DNA of 64,000 nt from the NCBI GenBank assembly GCA_009668205.1, contig WJYM01000005.1, forward strand, positions 62,001-126,000. The letters run 5' to 3'. The notes below the pieces were generated by a model. That model worked only from the letters and a program-made list of their open reading frames with translations. It did not search any database and was not told the DNA's origin. The stretch is from Enterobacteriaceae bacterium RIT691. GTDB taxonomy: Bacteria > Pseudomonadota > Gammaproteobacteria > Enterobacterales > Enterobacteriaceae. Position 1 is the first letter of the stretch. The number at the start of each line of letters is the position of its first letter. A program made the translations under genes and the position numbers. Positions 53,835-61,705 of the stretch are shown piece after piece.

Positions 53835-55136
53835 TTACATGAACGCAGCCATGCTCATTTTCATGCTGTACACCTCAATCATGGTGCTGGTGTACTCAGA
53901 CAGATAGCGATCGTAGGTCTGTTCATAGGTCTGCTGCAGGTCGTCGGTTTTGCCGTCGATCTTGTCCTGCTTTTTATCCAGTGAATCCTGACGACTGGCG
54001 ATAATGCCGGTATTGGAGTCGGTATAGGTATCCATCAGGTTATCCATGGCGGCAATCATGCCGTCATCGCCAACAAAGATGTCGGTCAATCCATCCGGAT
54101 TTTCGGTCATGGCTTCGTCAAATGTGGTTGAGTCGATGGTCAAATGGCCATCGGAATCCAACGTAATGCCGTAATCAATGATGGAGCTGCCGTTGTAGTC
54201 GGCGTGCACTAGCTGGTCCATCTGGCTGGTGAGTGATTTCAGCCCCGCATCGCCTGCAAATACGCCGCCGGAAGAGCCACCGGTCCCGACATCCGTCAGA
54301 CTGTCAATGGTGTCGACCAGCGTGTTGTAAGAATCCACAAACACCTGCACCTGTGCCTGAGACGCAGAGTTGTCCTGCGCTACGGTCAGGGTGACGGGTT
54401 CATCGGTCGTGACTGCTGAGAAGGTCATGCTGACGCCAGGAATGACATCATCGAAGGTATTGCTGCTGCTACTGATCGTTGGGCCGGTCTCGGAGCCCAG
54501 ATGGATCACGGCATCCTGAGCGCTACTCAATGACGTGTGCGAGGCGGTTGCCGCATCATTTAATTCAGTATTGCCGGACACAGAAACGCTAAACGCGTTG
54601 GCCTCGCCGCTGTGGTCGGAAGAGAGCATGATGGTATTGCCATCATCCGTTTTCATCAGCGTCGCGGTCACGCCAGGGTTTTCATCGGAGTCATTGATAG
54701 CATCAACCACTTCGTTGCCATCAAGAAAGCCATCGCCATCGCTATCAGCAGCAGCCAGATCGATATCCATCTGGGTGTCGCCCATGGTCAGCGTCATCGT
54801 GCCCTGAGCAGGAATGGTGTCATCCTTAATCGAATAAGAATCCTGCTGCGTTTGCGCCAGCTGCGAAACATAGAATGTGTAGGTGCCAGGCTGTGCTTCT
54901 GAGTTAGCAGAAACGGTTGCGGAGTCATCGCTCGTCGTTGCGGTATTGACCACGACACCGTTTTCCGGGTTGTTCAGCGCATCAACGGCACTTTGGAAAT
55001 CGCTGATTGAGGTGGACAGCGTTTCCAACCCGGCGGTTTCGGCATTGACATCCGCCTGCTGCTGCGCGACCTGGCCTGCCTGGGTGACAACACTCGCGTA
55101 AGCGACTTCCTGGGCTATCGTTCTTGGGTTAATCAT
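53835..55136 (-). CDS. lafB: LafB, FliD-like filament cap protein
   Basis: 433-aa cap that assembles flagellin at the filament tip. The FliD_N helix region (about 1-100, GLETLSTSISDFQSAVDALN) is followed by the acidic variable domains and the FliD_C part (about 215-430). It ends in a coiled coil and SEYTSTMIEVYSMKMSMAAF. The interior contains a DSDGDGFLDGNE stretch resembling a calcium-binding loop. A strong terminator separates it from lafA copy 1, so it probably has its own promoter in the 130-bp gap. Confidence 0.93.
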   Translation of the reverse strand: MINPRTIAQEVAYASVVTQAGQVAQQQADVNAETAGLETLSTSISDFQSAVDALNNPENGVVVNTATTSDDSATVSANSEAQPGTYTFYVSQLAQTQQDSYSIKDDTIPAQGTMTLTMGDTQMDIDLAAADSDGDGFLDGNEVVDAINDSDENPGVTATLMKTDDGNTIMLSSDHSGEANAFSVSVSGNTELNDAATASHTSLSSAQDAVIHLGSETGPTISSSSNTFDDVIPGVSMTFSAVTTDEPVTLTVAQDNSASQAQVQVFVDSYNTLVDTIDSLTDVGTGGSSGGVFAGDAGLKSLTSQMDQLVHADYNGSSIIDYGITLDSDGHLTIDSTTFDEAMTENPDGLTDIFVGDDGMIAAMDNLMDTYTDSNTGIIASRQDSLDKKQDKIDGKTDDLQQTYEQTYDRYLSEYTSTMIEVYSMKMSMAAFM

Positions 55137-55270
55137 GTTCGACTCCGTAAATGATAATTTTATAAAGCAATATCCGTGCCATGTTTTTTATCTTTTTATT
55201 TCAACACGATAGAAAATTGGGGAAAGATTCTTTCCGGACCTGATCAAAGGCAGGCGGAGAAGACGGAACA

Positions 55271-55296
55271 AAAAACACCGCCTGGGCGGTGTTTTT
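55271..55296 (-). terminator. Terminator of lafA copy 1
   Basis: AAAAACACCGCC / GGCGGTGTTTTT, a perfect 12-bp stem with a two-base loop and A/T tracts on both sides, lies 38 bp past the lafA stop. Symmetry allows use from either strand. Confidence 0.9.
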
Positions 55297-55334
55297 CAGT
55301 GACGTCAGTCCGTTATGTAAACCCCGAAAGAGGA

Positions 55335-56243
55335 TTACTGCAGCAGGCTGGAGATCATGCTGCTGGTGCTGTTGGACTGTTTCAGCATGGTGATACCGGT
55401 CTGCATCAGTACCTGCTGTTTGGTCATGTTAGACGCTTCCGTCGCGTAGTCGGTATCCATGATGTTACCGACAGCCACGTCCGTGTTGTCTTTCATGTTG
55501 GTCAGGTTGGCTGCGGTGTCGTTCAGACGGTTGATGGAAGCACCCAGTTTGGACTGGATTGCGCCGATATCGTCCTGTGCCGTCTTGATGTTGTCCATCG
55601 CCGTTGAAGCGCCACCAGAGGTGGTCAGTTCAGTACCGGTTGCGCCGGTGCCGGTGCCATCAGTCTGGTCGTCTTTGAACGTCGCACTCACATTACCCAG
55701 ATCAGTTACCAGGCTGCCCAGCTGAGAAGAGATATCCACGCTGATGGTGTCAGAGGATTCTGCACCCACCTGGAAGGACACGGATGACTGGAACAGGCCG
55801 TCTTTACCGGTGTTGCTGTTACCGCTGGTGCCGAACAGGTTGGTGCCACCGTAAGTGGTGTTTTCCATCATGTCAGACATCTGCTGGCCCAGTTCATCGT
55901 ACTCGTCCTGCATCGCCTGCAGGTCATCGTCGCTGTACGTTCCGTTCGATGCCTGAGTGGCGAGGTCGTTCATACGGCCCAGAACGTCAGTCATTTCGTC
56001 GAACATGCCATCTGCAGTCTGCAGCATCGCCGTCGCATCGTTGATGTTGCGCAGTGCAACCGCATCGCCATCAGACTGAGTCTGCAGGCGGGTAGCGATC
56101 TGCTTACCTGCGGCATCGTCAGCAGAAGAGTTGATGCGGTTACCGGTAGCCAGACGCTCCATGGAGGTTGCCAGGGAGGAGTTTGATTTATTGATGGCGT
56201 TAACTGCTGCCATAGAGGCAACGTTGGTGTTCATCGATAACAT
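55335..56243 (-). CDS. lafA: Lateral flagellin LafA, copy 1
   Basis: 302-aa filament subunit. The conserved N-terminal D0/D1 helices (MLSMNTNVASMAAVNAINKS in part, LATGNRINSSADDAAG) and C-terminal D1/D0 helices (SASINRLNDTAANL-type region, MTKQQVLMQTGITMLKQSNS) enclose a short variable domain (about 130-215) rich in Ser, Thr and Gly, which are possible O-glycosylation sites. AAGGA precedes the ATG by ten bases. It differs from copy 2 at residues 68 (Asn here) and 202 (Thr here). It is followed by its own terminator, then lafB. Confidence 0.97.
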   Translation of the reverse strand: MLSMNTNVASMAAVNAINKSNSSLATSMERLATGNRINSSADDAAGKQIATRLQTQSDGDAVALRNINDATAMLQTADGMFDEMTDVLGRMNDLATQASNGTYSDDDLQAMQDEYDELGQQMSDMMENTTYGGTNLFGTSGNSNTGKDGLFQSSVSFQVGAESSDTISVDISSQLGSLVTDLGNVSATFKDDQTDGTGTGATGTELTTSGGASTAMDNIKTAQDDIGAIQSKLGASINRLNDTAANLTNMKDNTDVAVGNIMDTDYATEASNMTKQQVLMQTGITMLKQSNSTSSMISSLLQ

Positions 56244-56290
56244 GATACTGTTCCTTGTTAAAATTAAGATTTACCGCTTGGTACTCCTGA

Positions 56291-56318
56291 AATGCGACAC
56301 CCCCGGCGTGAAACTTAA
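56291..56318 (-). promoter_or_regulatory. Candidate sigma-28-type promoter of lafA copy 1
   Basis: On the minus strand TTAAGTTT (7 of 8 to the FliA -35) is followed after 12 bases by GTCGCATT in the -10 position. It lies 48-75 bp upstream of the ATG. The second base differs from copy 2 (GCCGCATT). The -10 match is weak, and the LafS consensus in this organism is unknown. Confidence 0.45.
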
Positions 56319-56535
56319 TAAAGTTTTTAATTAAATTTACGCGTTGTTATTTAAAAATAAATAACGCTTTTTACCGATATTATTATCATTGTTCTCTGTG
56401 AGCATGATGCTAATATCAGCGAAGCATTGTTGATGAGTTTTAAATCAATTAAATAATATCAATACCGATTCAGAATGAGTCTGGGAAAGGTAGACATTCC
56501 ATTGCAAGAAAGTATTGCTGAGGACGACATAACCG

Positions 56536-56937
56536 ATGAAAACAATTATTACTTTTGGCACTTTCGATTTGTTTCATATTGGCCATCTTAATATCCTGAC
56601 TCGTGCAAGGCAGCTTGGGGACAGGCTGATTGTCGGCGTCTCCTCAGATGCCCTGAACATCCGCAAAAAAGGCCGAACGCCGGTCTACGATCAGCAGGAC
56701 CGGATGCAGATCCTTGAGGCGTTAAAATGCGTCGACGCCGTCTTTCTGGAGGAGTCGTTGGAGAAAAAAGCAGATTATATTCAACAATTTGATGCAAACG
56801 TTTTGGTTATGGGTGATGACTGGACGGGCCGCTTTGACGCCGTGTCCCGCGACTGTGAGGTCATCTATCTTCCGCGCACCCCCTCGATATCCACGACGTC
56901 AGTGATTGAAGTCGTCAAAACAAAAGGTGAACGGTAG
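56536..56937 (+). CDS. TagD-like glycerol-3-phosphate cytidylyltransferase
   Basis: 133-aa nucleotidyltransferase predicted to make CDP-glycerol from CTP and glycerol-3-phosphate. It aligns with Bacillus TagD (129 aa): FGTFDLFHIGH with the HxGH motif at 14-17, RARQLGDRLIVGVSSD, VLVMGDDWTGRFD and the second signature RTPSISTT. Match to TagD is much closer than to other cytidylyltransferases by eye, notably GDDW-G-FD. Divergent from lafA copy 1, first gene of the island; GAGG lies 12 bases before the ATG. CDP-glycerol is a teichoic-acid donor, unusual in enterobacteria outside some capsule or O-antigen loci. The partner transferase is two genes downstream. Confidence 0.9.
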   Translation: MKTIITFGTFDLFHIGHLNILTRARQLGDRLIVGVSSDALNIRKKGRTPVYDQQDRMQILEALKCVDAVFLEESLEKKADYIQQFDANVLVMGDDWTGRFDAVSRDCEVIYLPRTPSISTTSVIEVVKTKGER

Positions 56938-57088
56938 GACACCGCAATGCACCAGCCTTTCCCGAGTGGAAAGCGTATTTCCTCTTTCGGAAACAGTTGA
57001 AAATAATCGTTTAAAATCATAATGATAAATAATGGCATGCTTATTGCTTAAGTCATTGTATTCCTTATTCAATGTCTCGATTGCCATT

Positions 57089-58045
57089 ATGAACCCTATG
57101 CACAAATTTGATTATCACGAACCTGAATTCGTTCGCCAGTATCGGACGACAAATGAGGGTAAAAAAGACCACGTCGTTACTCTGCAGTGGTTGCAGGAAG
57201 TTCGCGAGAGCTTACGCCTGGATGACAAAGCGGCCTGCACTGCACTGCTGCAAAATCCTGAAGCCTTTCTTTTGCATAGCGAAACGCGTGAAACCCGCGA
57301 GGAAGCCCCTGTTCTCCCGCGCCGCGCCCAAATACTCAATCAGGCGTCTTTCGATGTGATGGCCCTGCACCCACTTGCGGTAGAAAAACGCTTGTATAGC
57401 CTGGGTATCATGCTGTCATTTGCCGAAAAAAATCCTGGCGAGAGCGAGGCAACGCAGGCCGTGCTGGCTTCGCTGCCGGAGAAAATGCGCGACTATCTGC
57501 ATCAGGGCATCATTGAGACTCAGTTTCAACAGCTACCCGCAATACCGGCACTCCAGCGCCAACTGATTTCCGGCTTAGCCAGCCTCGATGTTAAGTGGGA
57601 CCTGTTGCCCGAAAGCCCGCGCAAACAGACGCTGCCATTGCAAATCAACCTGCTTGCCCTGCAGGATGACAATGGCATGGCGTTGTTACAACAACAGCTT
57701 TCGTCCCTGTGGACTTCCAGCGTGGCGGCGAGCCTCAATGAAACCCCGTGGATGCTGGAAAACTACCTGCTTTACCGCTTGTATCATGATGTTTTCCCAT
57801 GGCACGAGCAACAGTCCGTGCTTGAGCGCTATCTGCTGCTCAACGTCGACTTCTTCATGCTGAAAACGCTGTTCAGCCTGTGGGTGATGGACGGTGCCGC
57901 TCTGACCCCCGAAGAGAGTATTGCTCTGGTAACCCTCTTTGAACAATGGCGCGGTACGCCTGAGGCACAGAACCAGTATCAGCAAGTGCTGAGGGCTCAT
58001 TCAGCCGATGCGCTACTGAGCGCCTTCTCTCTGCTGGTCCTGTAA
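57089..58045 (+). CDS. Unrecognised 318-aa protein of the flagellin island
   Basis: I do not recognise a family. From the ATG at 57089 (MNPMHKFDYHE) it encodes a soluble, mostly helical, Leu/Gln-rich protein without signal peptide, membrane segment or cysteine-rich motif. Segments such as YSLGIMLSFAEKN, LENYLLYRLYHDVFPWHEQQ and ALVTLFEQWRGTPEAQNQY look like helical repeats. An in-frame GTG/ATG start up to 19 codons earlier cannot be excluded, and no clear ribosome site is visible. It is not a FliB-type lysine methylase, as it lacks the cysteine motif. It lies between the cytidylyltransferase and the triple transferase on the same strand, so a role in the same modification (for example as flagellin adaptor) is possible but unproven. 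Confidence 0.75.
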   Translation: MNPMHKFDYHEPEFVRQYRTTNEGKKDHVVTLQWLQEVRESLRLDDKAACTALLQNPEAFLLHSETRETREEAPVLPRRAQILNQASFDVMALHPLAVEKRLYSLGIMLSFAEKNPGESEATQAVLASLPEKMRDYLHQGIIETQFQQLPAIPALQRQLISGLASLDVKWDLLPESPRKQTLPLQINLLALQDDNGMALLQQQLSSLWTSSVAASLNETPWMLENYLLYRLYHDVFPWHEQQSVLERYLLLNVDFFMLKTLFSLWVMDGAALTPEESIALVTLFEQWRGTPEAQNQYQQVLRAHSADALLSAFSLLVL

Positions 58046-58091
58046 TTTTCCGCAGGGGTTCGCCCCTGCGCTTTCAACATGATGTAATCCG

Positions 58092-60644
58092 ATGTCATCT
58101 CAAATTATTTCCCCAAAATTGAAAGCCGCTCCCATGATTAAAACGCTCGAGACTGGCCGTGAATTGCCTTTTGTCAGCGTGGTCACGCCCACCTGGAACC
58201 GCGCCGCTTTTCTGCCCTATCTTCTGTATATGTTTCGCTACCAGGACTACCCGGCCGATCGCCGGGAGCTGATTATTCTTGATGATTCAGAGCAGAATAA
58301 CGAAAAAATCATCCACGCACTGACGCAAGGAAAGCCCGAAGCCCTGAATATTCGTTACGTCTATTCCTCCGAGCGTTTGGATCTCGGGCGCAAGCGAAAC
58401 ATGCTGAATGACATGGCGACCGGGGAATATATCGTGTGTATGGATGATGATGATTTCTATCCTGCGGATAAAATCTCCTACACCATCAGCATGATGCAGC
58501 GGCACGGTGCATTGATTTCCGGCGCCGATCAGATTGCAATCTGGTACAGCCATATCAATCGTATCTATAAAACCCGCGCCTTTGGCGAAAATAACATCAT
58601 CAATAACACCTTCGCCTATCACCGCAATTATCTTAAAAAACATCGTTATGTTGATGAGTGCAATCTGGCCGAAGAGGCCGGGTTTACTAATAATTTCACG
58701 GTTAAACCGCTGCAACTGCCCGCTGAACGTATCAATCTGTGTATTTCCCACAGCCAAAATACCTTTGATAAAGATTTCGTCCTTGCCAGTAGCCAGGCGA
58801 TGGAGAAAAGCATCGAAGAATGGGTCAGCGATCCGATGCTCAAAACCTGGTACAAAAGCCTGCATAATGCCGCAACCGGACAGGTGATTGACTGGAGCAA
58901 CATCGATCAGTTCATCATTATCAACCTGGATAAACGCGAAGACAGGCTGCAAAGCATTTATGCAGAGTTAAGCCTGTTAGGCGTGCCGGAAGAAAAAATC
59001 ACCCGTTTGAGCGCCGTTGAGCATCCTCAGGGGCAGTTGGGTCGTGCTCAGTCGCACTTGCAGGCGCTGGAGCTGGCGCAGTCCCAGGGCTGGCGCAACT
59101 ATCTGTTACTCGAAGACGACTGCGCGCTCCTCAAGCAAAAGAAGCACGTGCAGGCCATCAAAAAATTGCTGCAGGCTCTACCGCATCTGCCCTGGGAAGT
59201 GATTTTGCTGGGGGCCAATGTACAGGCAGGCAGTGAGCTTAAAAGTTTCGATAATTTGCTGCGCGTTCAACGCTGCGAACTCATCTGCGCTTATCTGGTG
59301 AATCAGCCTTACTACGCGACGCTGGCCCGTCATATGCACAATGACCTCTCGACCAGCCTTGAGCAGCAGTGGAAACCGTTGTTACGTAAAGATAAATGGC
59401 TGGCTTTCTCTCCGAGCCTTGCTTATCAGAAACCGGGATTCAGTGATATCGTCGGCAACACGACCGATACCACTCAGCAGTATTTCAGCCGTCATCCACG
59501 CAACTCGCACACCCACGCTGCCAAAGAACCCACGAAACAGCTGCTGGGCAACGTGATTGGCTTCTATATGGAGACGGCGTTCCATTATCAGGTGCATAAA
59601 CCGCTGATTGATGCGCTGATGGCACAGGGTTACCGCTGCGAACTGTTAGTGAACGATCGCACTCCGCAGGGCTACGTGCAGGAAATGCAGGCCTGCCTGA
59701 AAAACCTGGAAAACCCTGAACTGCGCGGCAGCCTGCTCTCTCAGGTCGTCGAAGGCCGACAGCGATATGGTTGTCTGGTGAGTCCGTTTTACACCCCGGT
59801 GATAAACGGTCTTGCCGACATCCACATCCGCGCGATGTATGGACTGGCTAAAGAGGAGTGGAATCATGCCTGGTGGAACACCTTCTATCAGCACATTCTC
59901 TGTTACAGCCACCACACCCAACAGGCTCTGGATATTGGCGGTAGCGCAAAAATAGTGGGTAACCCTCGCTTTGATGCCTGGCATCAGCAAAGTTTTGATA
60001 AAACGCTACCGGACTCACTGCGAATAGACCCCGCCAAGCCCACGTTGCTCTATGCGCCGACTTACGGCAATCTCAGCTCCATCCCCTATTGGGCAGAAAA
60101 ACTGCACCATCTGAGCCACCGGTTTAACATCGTCACCAAGCTGCATCACGGGACAATTTGCCGAACGGAAGAGAAAGCGTCACTGGATTTGGTTAAGCGC
60201 TATTTAAAACGTTATGTGAGCGAGCATCACTTTACCCTGCCCCTGCTGGCCAAAGCGGATTACGTGATAACCGATAACAGCGGGTTTATTTTCGACGCTA
60301 TCCATACCAGCAAGCGGACGATTTTACTCAACTGGGAAGGGATGGATAAGCTGCTTGAAGCGGGAGAAAGTTACTCATCGCCCCACAGCCCGGACCAGAA
60401 GCTGCGTGAGATCCTTCCTACAGCCAACGATATGGAAGAGCTGACGATGTTACTTCAGGCGGAGTATGACTGGAGCGCAATCGAGACGTCGATGACCGCG
60501 CTTCGCCAACACTATTGTGATGCCTTTCAGGATGGCCAGGCCGCAAAACGGGCCGCCAACGTCATCGCCGATGCGCTCGACAATGCCGCGACACCGCAGA
60601 CAAATACGCTGTTGATGAGCCTGCAACAAAAACTGTTTAGCTAA
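58092..60644 (+). CDS. Triple-domain transferase: GT2, GT25 and CDP-glycerol glycerophosphotransferase-like
   Basis: 850-aa cytoplasmic fusion with no membrane segment. Residues about 25-255 are a GT2 glycosyltransferase (VSVVTPTWNR, ILDDSEQN, DLGRKRNML, VCMDDDDFYPADK). Residues about 272-460 resemble GT25 (IIINLDKREDR at 275-285, LLLEDDCALL at 338-347, ILLGANVQ). Residues about 485-835 resemble the TagB/TagF glycerophosphotransferase core (VGNPRFD, LLYAPTYG at 652-659, VTKLHHGT, ADYVITDNSGFIFDA at 722-736). The usual TagF WHG motif is replaced by MYG near 582. Together with the TagD-like enzyme it could add sugars and then glycerol-phosphate to one acceptor. Position between two flagellin genes suggests flagellin as acceptor. 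An ATG at 58134 is an alternative start. Confidence 0.85.
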   Translation: MSSQIISPKLKAAPMIKTLETGRELPFVSVVTPTWNRAAFLPYLLYMFRYQDYPADRRELIILDDSEQNNEKIIHALTQGKPEALNIRYVYSSERLDLGRKRNMLNDMATGEYIVCMDDDDFYPADKISYTISMMQRHGALISGADQIAIWYSHINRIYKTRAFGENNIINNTFAYHRNYLKKHRYVDECNLAEEAGFTNNFTVKPLQLPAERINLCISHSQNTFDKDFVLASSQAMEKSIEEWVSDPMLKTWYKSLHNAATGQVIDWSNIDQFIIINLDKREDRLQSIYAELSLLGVPEEKITRLSAVEHPQGQLGRAQSHLQALELAQSQGWRNYLLLEDDCALLKQKKHVQAIKKLLQALPHLPWEVILLGANVQAGSELKSFDNLLRVQRCELICAYLVNQPYYATLARHMHNDLSTSLEQQWKPLLRKDKWLAFSPSLAYQKPGFSDIVGNTTDTTQQYFSRHPRNSHTHAAKEPTKQLLGNVIGFYMETAFHYQVHKPLIDALMAQGYRCELLVNDRTPQGYVQEMQACLKNLENPELRGSLLSQVVEGRQRYGCLVSPFYTPVINGLADIHIRAMYGLAKEEWNHAWWNTFYQHILCYSHHTQQALDIGGSAKIVGNPRFDAWHQQSFDKTLPDSLRIDPAKPTLLYAPTYGNLSSIPYWAEKLHHLSHRFNIVTKLHHGTICRTEEKASLDLVKRYLKRYVSEHHFTLPLLAKADYVITDNSGFIFDAIHTSKRTILLNWEGMDKLLEAGESYSSPHSPDQKLREILPTANDMEELTMLLQAEYDWSAIETSMTALRQHYCDAFQDGQAAKRAANVIADALDNAATPQTNTLLMSLQQKLFS

Positions 60645-60651
60645 GCCGAAC

Positions 60652-60675
60652 GCCCTCTTGCCGCAGGCGGAGGGC
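60652..60675. terminator. Hairpin between convergent transferase and EAL genes
   Basis: GCCCTC-tt-GCC gca GGC-g-GAGGGC folds into a nine-pair stem with an internal bulge, 8 bp after the transferase stop. There is no T-run; possibly a bidirectional transcription stop. Confidence 0.5.
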
Positions 60676-60702
60676 TTCAGACTGACGGTCGACGTGTTGA
60701 CC

Positions 60703-61473
60703 CTACTCCACGTAGTGTTCAGCAAACATCTCTTTCGTCACCGGGCGCGAGAAAAGATAGCCCTGCCCCAACGTCACCTTTTCTTTAAGCAGAAAGGACA
60801 CCTGCTGCAGGGTTTCAATGCCTTCGGCGATCACGTTGATATCACGGATATGCGCTTGATGGATAAGGTTTCGCGTTTCATCGAGGCACGTTGCGGCAAT
60901 TAACCGACGATCTAATTTAATATACTCTGCCTGCCATGCGTTATATTTACGCTGCAACATATCCAAACTATAAATATCACCCCAGGCGATTTTAAACCCA
61001 TGTTTAAGCAACGTTTCAAGGTTGTTTTTCATTGGTGTGGTAAGGCTGGAATCCTGTCCGGTAATCTCCAGAATGATGATCGCCGGAAAAATGTTGTAGT
61101 GGGCTGACTGCGCAATTAGGGTGTCCGCATAGCCTGGATAGGATAATTCTTTCCTGGACACATTGATGTTATAGATACGGTGAGAGCCGGGACCGGAACA
61201 ATATTTATTGATATAATCAAAGGCCTCGTCAACCAGATGAGTCCCTAATTTAATAATACCCGTTCCATGACGTTCCAGCTTGTTGATAAAACGTAACGGA
61301 GGGATAGTTTCACGCAAATACTTTCCGCGAACCAGGACTTCTCCACCGACACACTTAAAACGAGACAAGTCAAAGAGCGGTTGAAACCATATATCAACAG
61401 GAAAAGGCTTTTTATTTTTGGATATTCTCTTTACGATAAAATCGCTGGCTATTTCACTTCTCGACCTATCCAT
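60703..61473 (-). CDS. Degenerate EAL-domain protein
   Basis: 256-aa stand-alone EAL-domain protein from the ATG at 61473; a longer frame starting with TTG at 61536 has no ribosome site. The core is recognisable: QPLFDLSRF, GGEVLVRG (EVL for EAL, Glu45), NINVSRKEL, IILEITGQDS, EYIKLDRRLI, VIAEGIET and GQGYLFSRPV. The DDFGxG metal loop is replaced by AWGDIYSL and the ExTE motif by EITGQ, so c-di-GMP hydrolysis is doubtful. It may bind c-di-GMP or a protein partner, as YdiV and similar degenerate EAL proteins do with flagellar regulators. No membrane segment. It is followed on the minus strand by the transferase 3' end and preceded by the lafA copy 2 terminator. Confidence 0.85.
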   Translation of the reverse strand: MDRSRSEIASDFIVKRISKNKKPFPVDIWFQPLFDLSRFKCVGGEVLVRGKYLRETIPPLRFINKLERHGTGIIKLGTHLVDEAFDYINKYCSGPGSHRIYNINVSRKELSYPGYADTLIAQSAHYNIFPAIIILEITGQDSSLTTPMKNNLETLLKHGFKIAWGDIYSLDMLQRKYNAWQAEYIKLDRRLIAATCLDETRNLIHQAHIRDINVIAEGIETLQQVSFLLKEKVTLGQGYLFSRPVTKEMFAEHYVE

Positions 61474-61641
61474 CCCATCAGCCTTTTCTATATCAATAAT
61501 GCAACAAATGCTAGCGGGGATTATGGACAAACTCAATTCAAAAACTTTTTAAAAACATAAGAATAACGAGAATCATCCCAAAAAAACAAAGCGCCTACGG
61601 AAATATTTCAGCAATAGCTTATCCGATATAAACAGGCAAAA

Positions 61642-61667
61642 AAAAACACCGCCTGGGCGATGTTTTT
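61642..61667 (-). terminator. Terminator of lafA copy 2
   Basis: The same hairpin as at 55271 with one change, which gives a U-G pair on the minus-strand RNA. A longer T-tract (nine or so) follows on that strand, so termination should still be efficient. Confidence 0.87.
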
Positions 61668-61705
61668 CTGTGACGTCAGTCCGTCATGTAAACCCCGAAA
61701 GAGGA

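Larger units (their letters stand above)
55271..56338 (-). repeat. Direct repeat copy 1: promoter, lafA and terminator
   Basis: This segment is nearly identical to 61642-62709 at a constant offset of 6371 bases. Visible differences are few: one base in the terminator stem, two in the 3' flank, one in the candidate -10 element and a handful in the coding part. Identity ends at 56338. Confidence 0.93.

Noticed and set aside
55176-55607. Plus-strand frame over the lafA copy 1 end (and its twin at 61670-61978)
   Set aside because: Antisense to the flagellin C-terminus; conserved only because the lafA copies are duplicated.
56536-61641. Idea that the island is a transposon or integron insertion
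   Set aside because: No transposase, integrase, terminal inverted repeats or target duplication was seen; the only flanking repeats are the lafA units themselves.
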